Origin: Clostridiales bacterium Firm_11
GTDB lineage: Bacteria > Bacillota > Clostridia > Christensenellales > Aristaeellaceae
Length of the DNA: 64,000 nt
NCBI GenBank assembly: GCA_001604105.1
Contig: LVAQ01000006.1
Location: 62,001 to 126,000, forward strand
Direction of reading: 5' to 3'
Each line of letters starts with the position of its first letter. Position 1 is the first letter of the stretch. The notes beneath the pieces are model-generated. The model was not told the DNA's origin, did not search any database, and worked only from the letters and a program-made list of their open reading frames with translations. Positions 60,744 through 64,000 of this stretch are shown in pieces. Position numbers and translations under genes: made by a program.

Positions 60744-61565
60744 ATGAACAACCAATTACAAGTGTTCTCCTACGAGGGGAACGATGTCAGGACGGTACAA
60801 CGGGGCGCTGAGACATGGTGGGTACTGAGGGATGTGTGCGATGTCCTCAGCTTGACGACGCCGGCAAGGGTCGCCGAAAGGCTGGAAGAGGATGAGGTGA
60901 GTCTGACTCATATCATCGATGCGCTCGGTCGGAAGCAAGAAACCACAATCGTTAGTGAGAGCGGTCTTTACAATGTCATTCTTCGCTCCGACAAACCGGA
61001 AGCCAAGAACTTCAAACGCTGGGTAACCCACGAAGTTCTTCCGTCTATCCGCAAGGTCGGTCTTTATGCGACGCCTGATACGGTGAGGAGGCTGCTCGAA
61101 GACCCCGATTTTCTCATCCACGCATTGACGGAACTCAAGGTCATCCGCGCCAAGAACGCCGCCCTCGCCGAAACGGTTAGCGTCCAAAACCAGCAAATCG
61201 CGGAGATGCAGCCGAAGGCAAGCTACTACGACGTGGTGCTGAACTGCAAGGACGCCGTCGCTATCACCACCATCGCCAAGGACTACGGAAAATCAGGTCA
61301 ATGGCTGAACGACTATCTCCACGACCTTGGCGTCCAGTTCAGGCAGGGAAAAATCTGGCTCTTATATCAGAAACACGCGGAGAATGGCTACACCTGCACC
61401 AAGACCCACAGCTACCCCGGCAACGATGGCACACTGCATTCCAAAGTCCACACCTATTGGACGCAGAAGGGGCGGCTTTTTATCTACGAACTGCTTAAAT
61501 CCAACGGGTGGCTGCCGCTGATTGAACAGCGAGACTTTGAGGAGGCAGGCGATGGAGAGGCGTAA
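60744..61565 (+). CDS. Phage antirepressor (BRO-N and KilA-C domains)
   Basis: 273 residues. The BRO-N domain has WWVLRDVCDVLSLTTPARVA near 26, SESGLYNVILRSDKPEAKNF near 76 and RWVTHEVLPSIRK near 98. After a helical linker the C-terminal KilAC/ANT domain follows (IAKDYGKSGQWLNDYLHDLG near 205 and YTCTKTHSYPGNDG). Such proteins counter the phage repressor during induction. ATG 60744 follows CAGGAGGTTCGGG. Confidence 0.92.
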   Translation: MNNQLQVFSYEGNDVRTVQRGAETWWVLRDVCDVLSLTTPARVAERLEEDEVSLTHIIDALGRKQETTIVSESGLYNVILRSDKPEAKNFKRWVTHEVLPSIRKVGLYATPDTVRRLLEDPDFLIHALTELKVIRAKNAALAETVSVQNQQIAEMQPKASYYDVVLNCKDAVAITTIAKDYGKSGQWLNDYLHDLGVQFRQGKIWLLYQKHAENGYTCTKTHSYPGNDGTLHSKVHTYWTQKGRLFIYELLKSNGWLPLIEQRDFEEAGDGEA

Positions 61566-61965
61566 CAGCGAGGGCTATCCCGACCCAACTGCCTATAACG
61601 CTTTGACGGCGGTCGTCCGTGAGGAAAAGGCGAAACAGTACTTTCCGCTTGTCTATATCGCATCACCCTTCGCTGGGGACACTGAACAGAACACTAAACG
61701 GGCGCGAGCTTACTGTCGGTTTGCGGTCAGCAAGGGGTGTATTCCCCTTGCTCCGCACCTGCACTACCCGCAGTTTATGGATGATAATGACCAAGGTCAA
61801 AGGAAACTGGGGCTTCGGTTTGCCCTTATCCTGCTTGGAAAATGCGATGAGTTATGGGCTTTCGGCTCGCTTTCCGATGGTATGAGCCGTGAAATCTCCA
61901 AGGCGCGCAAACGTAATATTCCTATCCGGTTTTTCAACGGTACATGCGAGGAGGCAGCGGAATGA
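61552..61965 (+). CDS. DUF4406/deoxyribosyltransferase-fold phage protein
   Basis: 137 residues. PLVYIASPFAGDTEQNTKRA near 32, CIPLAPHLHYPQFMD near 62, and CDELWAFGSLSDGMSREISK near 94 match the nucleoside 2-deoxyribosyltransferase-like group found in phages, which may hydrolyse or exchange nucleotide bases. Enzyme activity is not shown. It overlaps the antirepressor by 14 bases and the next gene by four (ATGA). ATG 61552 follows GAGGAGGCAGGCG. Confidence 0.8.
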   Translation: MERRNSEGYPDPTAYNALTAVVREEKAKQYFPLVYIASPFAGDTEQNTKRARAYCRFAVSKGCIPLAPHLHYPQFMDDNDQGQRKLGLRFALILLGKCDELWAFGSLSDGMSREISKARKRNIPIRFFNGTCEEAAE

Positions 61966-64000
61966 TAGATATGAAAATCAGTTACGGCGACAGCCGCCTG
62001 TCCAAACGATGGGTCAACAAAAAGACTACATTCGAAGAATTGTGCCAGCGATTCAAGGATACCCGCCGCACCACGGAGACGGTCTCCGAATATAAGAAAT
62101 TCAGTAAAGACAGGCGCGACGCCGCCAAGGACATCGGCGGTTATGTCCTCGGTCATCTTAAAGGCGGCAGGCGTAAGAAAGAGACGATGGAGAGCCGATC
62201 GGGTATCACCCTTGACGCCGACCACGCTGATTCCGGCTTCATTGACCGCGTAGAGATGCTCTTTTCCCACAAGTGCGCCGTCTATTCCACCCACAGCCAT
62301 ACTCCGGAAGCGCCAAGGCTCAGGGTCGTTATCCCACTGATGCGGGAGGTCACGCCCGACGAGTACGCCGCCCTTTCCCGTCTGGTGGCTGACGAAATCG
62401 GCATGGACTACTTCGACGACAGCACCTACGAACCGGAACGCTTGATGTATTGGCCTTCCACGCCTTCCGACGGAGAGTATATCTTCAAAACCATCGGCGG
62501 TAATGAACTCGACCCGGATGAATATCTCTCAAAGCTGTCCGACTGGCGGGACTGCTCGCTCTGGCCGACGTCAAGCCGCCATTCTGAGGTGATACAACGG
62601 ACAGTATCCCAGCAGCAAGACCCGCTCGAAAAGGAAGGCGTGGTCGGAGCGTTCTGCCGCGCCTACCCGATAGAGGACGCAATCGCGGCGTTCCTGCCGG
62701 ATGTCTACGAACCTTCAGCAATAAATGGACGATACGACTATATCCCCGCCGACAGTTCGGCCGGCGTGGTTCTTTATGAAGGAAGGTGGGCCTACTCCCA
62801 CCACGCCACCGACCCCGCCTGTGGCAAACTGCTCAACAGCTTTGACCTCGTTCGGACGCACAAGTTCCCCGACCTCAACGAGAAGGCGGGTTTCAAGGCG
62901 ATGAGCGAGTTCGCCGTCAAGGATGAAACCGTGGGCGCTCTGCTCCTTGCCGAACACAGGCAGAAGGCCGCCGCCGATTTCACCGACGAGGATTGGGAAA
63001 AAGCCCTGACCCGCAACAAACAAGGCGAGATTGAGAACACGCTGGGAAACCTGCTGCTCATCCTGACCTATGATGAAACTCTCGCGGGTATCCGCTTCAA
63101 CAGGCTCGCCGGCCAGATATATGGTGCAGGTTTGCCTTGGGAGCGTATCCACCCCTCTTGGCGCGACGCCGACACCGCTCAGCTTGTGGCGTATGTAGAT
63201 TCCCATTACGGCGAGTTCACCGCCCGCAACTACGAACTGGCACTTACAAAGGTGGCCGACGACAGGGCTTATCACCCCATCCGCGACTACCTCAACAAAT
63301 TGCCACCGTGGGACGAGATTCCACGAGCCGATACGCTCTTCATCGACTACCTCGGTGCGGAGGATACGCCCTACACGCGGGCGGTCACCCGGAAGACGCT
63401 CGTAGCGGCGGTGGCGCGGGTGAAACACCCCGGCGTCAAGTTCGACAGCATCCCCGTCCTCAACGGTAACCAAGGCATCGGCAAGTCCACGCTCATCGCC
63501 CGGCTTGGTCGCGACTGGTACTCCGACAGCCTCTCCATATCGGACATGAAGGACAAAACCGCGCCTGAGAAGCTGCAAGGCAACTGGCTCCTGGAGCTCT
63601 CGGAGATGGCGGGCATCAAGAAGATGGACGTGGAAATTGTGAAGTCCTTCGCCAGCCGTATCGACGATAAGTACCGCCCATCTTATGGGCGCGTGGTCGA
63701 GAGCCATCCGCGCCAATGCATCATCATCGGGACGACCAACAACGACGGCGGTTTTCTACGCGACGTGACCGGCAACCGCCGCTTCTGGCCTATTCGGGTA
63801 ACAGGCGAAGGCGCGAAGCGTCCGTGGGACATCACCGACGAGGAAGTCGGTCAAGTATGGGCGGAGGCGTTAGCCCTTTTTGACGCGGGCGAGGAATTGT
63901 TCCTCAAAGGCGACGTCGCCGCGATTGCCGAAGCCGAACAGCGCAACGCCCTCGAAAATGACGACCGCGAGGGTTTGGTGGCGGCGTATCTTGAAACACT
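61962..64000 (+). CDS. VapE-type primase-helicase (virulence-associated protein E), cut by window end
   Basis: At least 679 residues; the frame is open to the last base. The N-terminal part shows ITLDADHAD near 80 and YSTHSHTPEAPRLRVVIPL near 107, matching an archaeo-eukaryotic-type primase region. The C-terminal part is the VapE helicase: PRADTLFIDYLGAEDTPYTR near 450, Walker A VLNGNQGIGKSTLI near 498, WLLELSEMAGIKKMDVE near 545, and IIIGTTNNDGGFLRDVTGNR near 588. Likely primes and unwinds the element's replication fork beside the polymerase. ATG 61962 follows GAGGAGGCAGCGGA. Confidence 0.92.
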   Translation, partial: MIDMKISYGDSRLSKRWVNKKTTFEELCQRFKDTRRTTETVSEYKKFSKDRRDAAKDIGGYVLGHLKGGRRKKETMESRSGITLDADHADSGFIDRVEMLFSHKCAVYSTHSHTPEAPRLRVVIPLMREVTPDEYAALSRLVADEIGMDYFDDSTYEPERLMYWPSTPSDGEYIFKTIGGNELDPDEYLSKLSDWRDCSLWPTSSRHSEVIQRTVSQQQDPLEKEGVVGAFCRAYPIEDAIAAFLPDVYEPSAINGRYDYIPADSSAGVVLYEGRWAYSHHATDPACGKLLNSFDLVRTHKFPDLNEKAGFKAMSEFAVKDETVGALLLAEHRQKAAADFTDEDWEKALTRNKQGEIENTLGNLLLILTYDETLAGIRFNRLAGQIYGAGLPWERIHPSWRDADTAQLVAYVDSHYGEFTARNYELALTKVADDRAYHPIRDYLNKLPPWDEIPRADTLFIDYLGAEDTPYTRAVTRKTLVAAVARVKHPGVKFDSIPVLNGNQGIGKSTLIARLGRDWYSDSLSISDMKDKTAPEKLQGNWLLELSEMAGIKKMDVEIVKSFASRIDDKYRPSYGRVVESHPRQCIIIGTTNNDGGFLRDVTGNRRFWPIRVTGEGAKRPWDITDEEVGQVWAEALALFDAGEELFLKGDVAAIAEAEQRNALENDDREGLVAAYLET

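Larger units (their letters stand above)
44639..64000. mobile_element. Prophage or phage-derived island with defence operon (right end outside window)
   Basis: From the HEPN gene rightward the gene content changes from host functions to a - strand defence operon and a + strand phage replication block (sigma-like factor, DUF2800, DUF2815, family A polymerase, antirepressor, VapE). By eye, the replication block is richer in G+C at third codon positions than the defence genes or the host part. Neither attachment sites nor an integrase are visible; the left limit is placed by content only. Confidence 0.7.

Noticed and set aside
1..64000. CRISPR array
   Set aside because: No regularly spaced direct repeats were seen; the only repeated unit is the pair of 38-nt elements 4.4 kb apart.

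Overview
The window looks like a chromosome segment of a Clostridia-type member of the Bacillota at roughly 50% G+C. The evidence is strong AGGAGG-type ribosome binding sites, sigma-A type promoters (TTGACA/17/TATAAT), TTG and GTG starts, a Rex repressor with its own operator, and the cluster rpmH-rnpA-yidD-yidC-jag. The genus cannot be named from the sequence. Both solute-binding proteins carry signal-peptidase-I type leaders with no lipobox cysteine, which is unusual for a Gram-positive.

Layout of the host part (1-44.4 kb). 0.2-6.2 kb (- strand): a four-gene ABC transporter with a DUF3798 binding protein, a two-domain ATPase and two permeases, one of which has a ~240-residue external insertion. 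7.1-12.3 kb (+): a six-gene operon for D-amino acid, D-glutamate and 5-oxoproline breakdown (D-amino acid aminotransferase, both halves of the animal D-glutamate cyclase as separate genes, and the 5-oxoprolinase genes pxpB, pxpC and pxpA). 12.4-16.4 kb (-): a sugar ABC importer (binding protein, two permeases, DUF624 protein) with no ATPase. 17.5 kb: tRNA-Trp(CCA) with its own promoter and terminator. 17.8-24.5 kb (+): a very structured RNA leader ending in a terminator, then a six-gene polyamine operon holding two complete routes to spermidine (SpeD/SpeE and carboxyspermidine dehydrogenase/decarboxylase). 24.8-35.2 kb: a cyclic-di-GMP module, namely a PAS-GGDEF-HD-GYP enzyme, a PilZ-bearing cellulose-synthase-like glycosyltransferase and large membrane proteins, probably making an exopolysaccharide. 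35.3-42.8 kb: DUF4180, VanW/G5 protein, Rex, Jag, YidC, YidD, RnpA, L34 and an Rnk/GreA-like factor. 43.0-44.3 kb: an ArsB/NhaD-type transporter.

From about 44.6 kb to the right edge lies a mobile element, most likely a prophage or prophage-derived island. Its left part is a - strand defence operon: a NACHT NTPase, an excisionase-like HTH protein, a DNA cytosine methyltransferase, a MORC/MutL-like GHKL ATPase, an Mrr-nuclease/SF2-helicase fusion, an unrecognised 193-residue protein, a Vsr endonuclease and an ApeA-like HEPN protein. Its right part is a + strand phage replication block of visibly higher G+C: sigma-like factor, DUF2800, DUF2815, family A DNA polymerase, antirepressor, DUF4406-like protein and a VapE-type primase-helicase cut by the window end. 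No integrase, capsid or lysis gene is in view apart from a frameshifted LysM relic inside the defence operon.

The most interesting items are the composite defence operon, the candidate regulatory RNA in front of the polyamine operon, the double spermidine pathway, and the split D-glutamate cyclase linked to 5-oxoprolinase.
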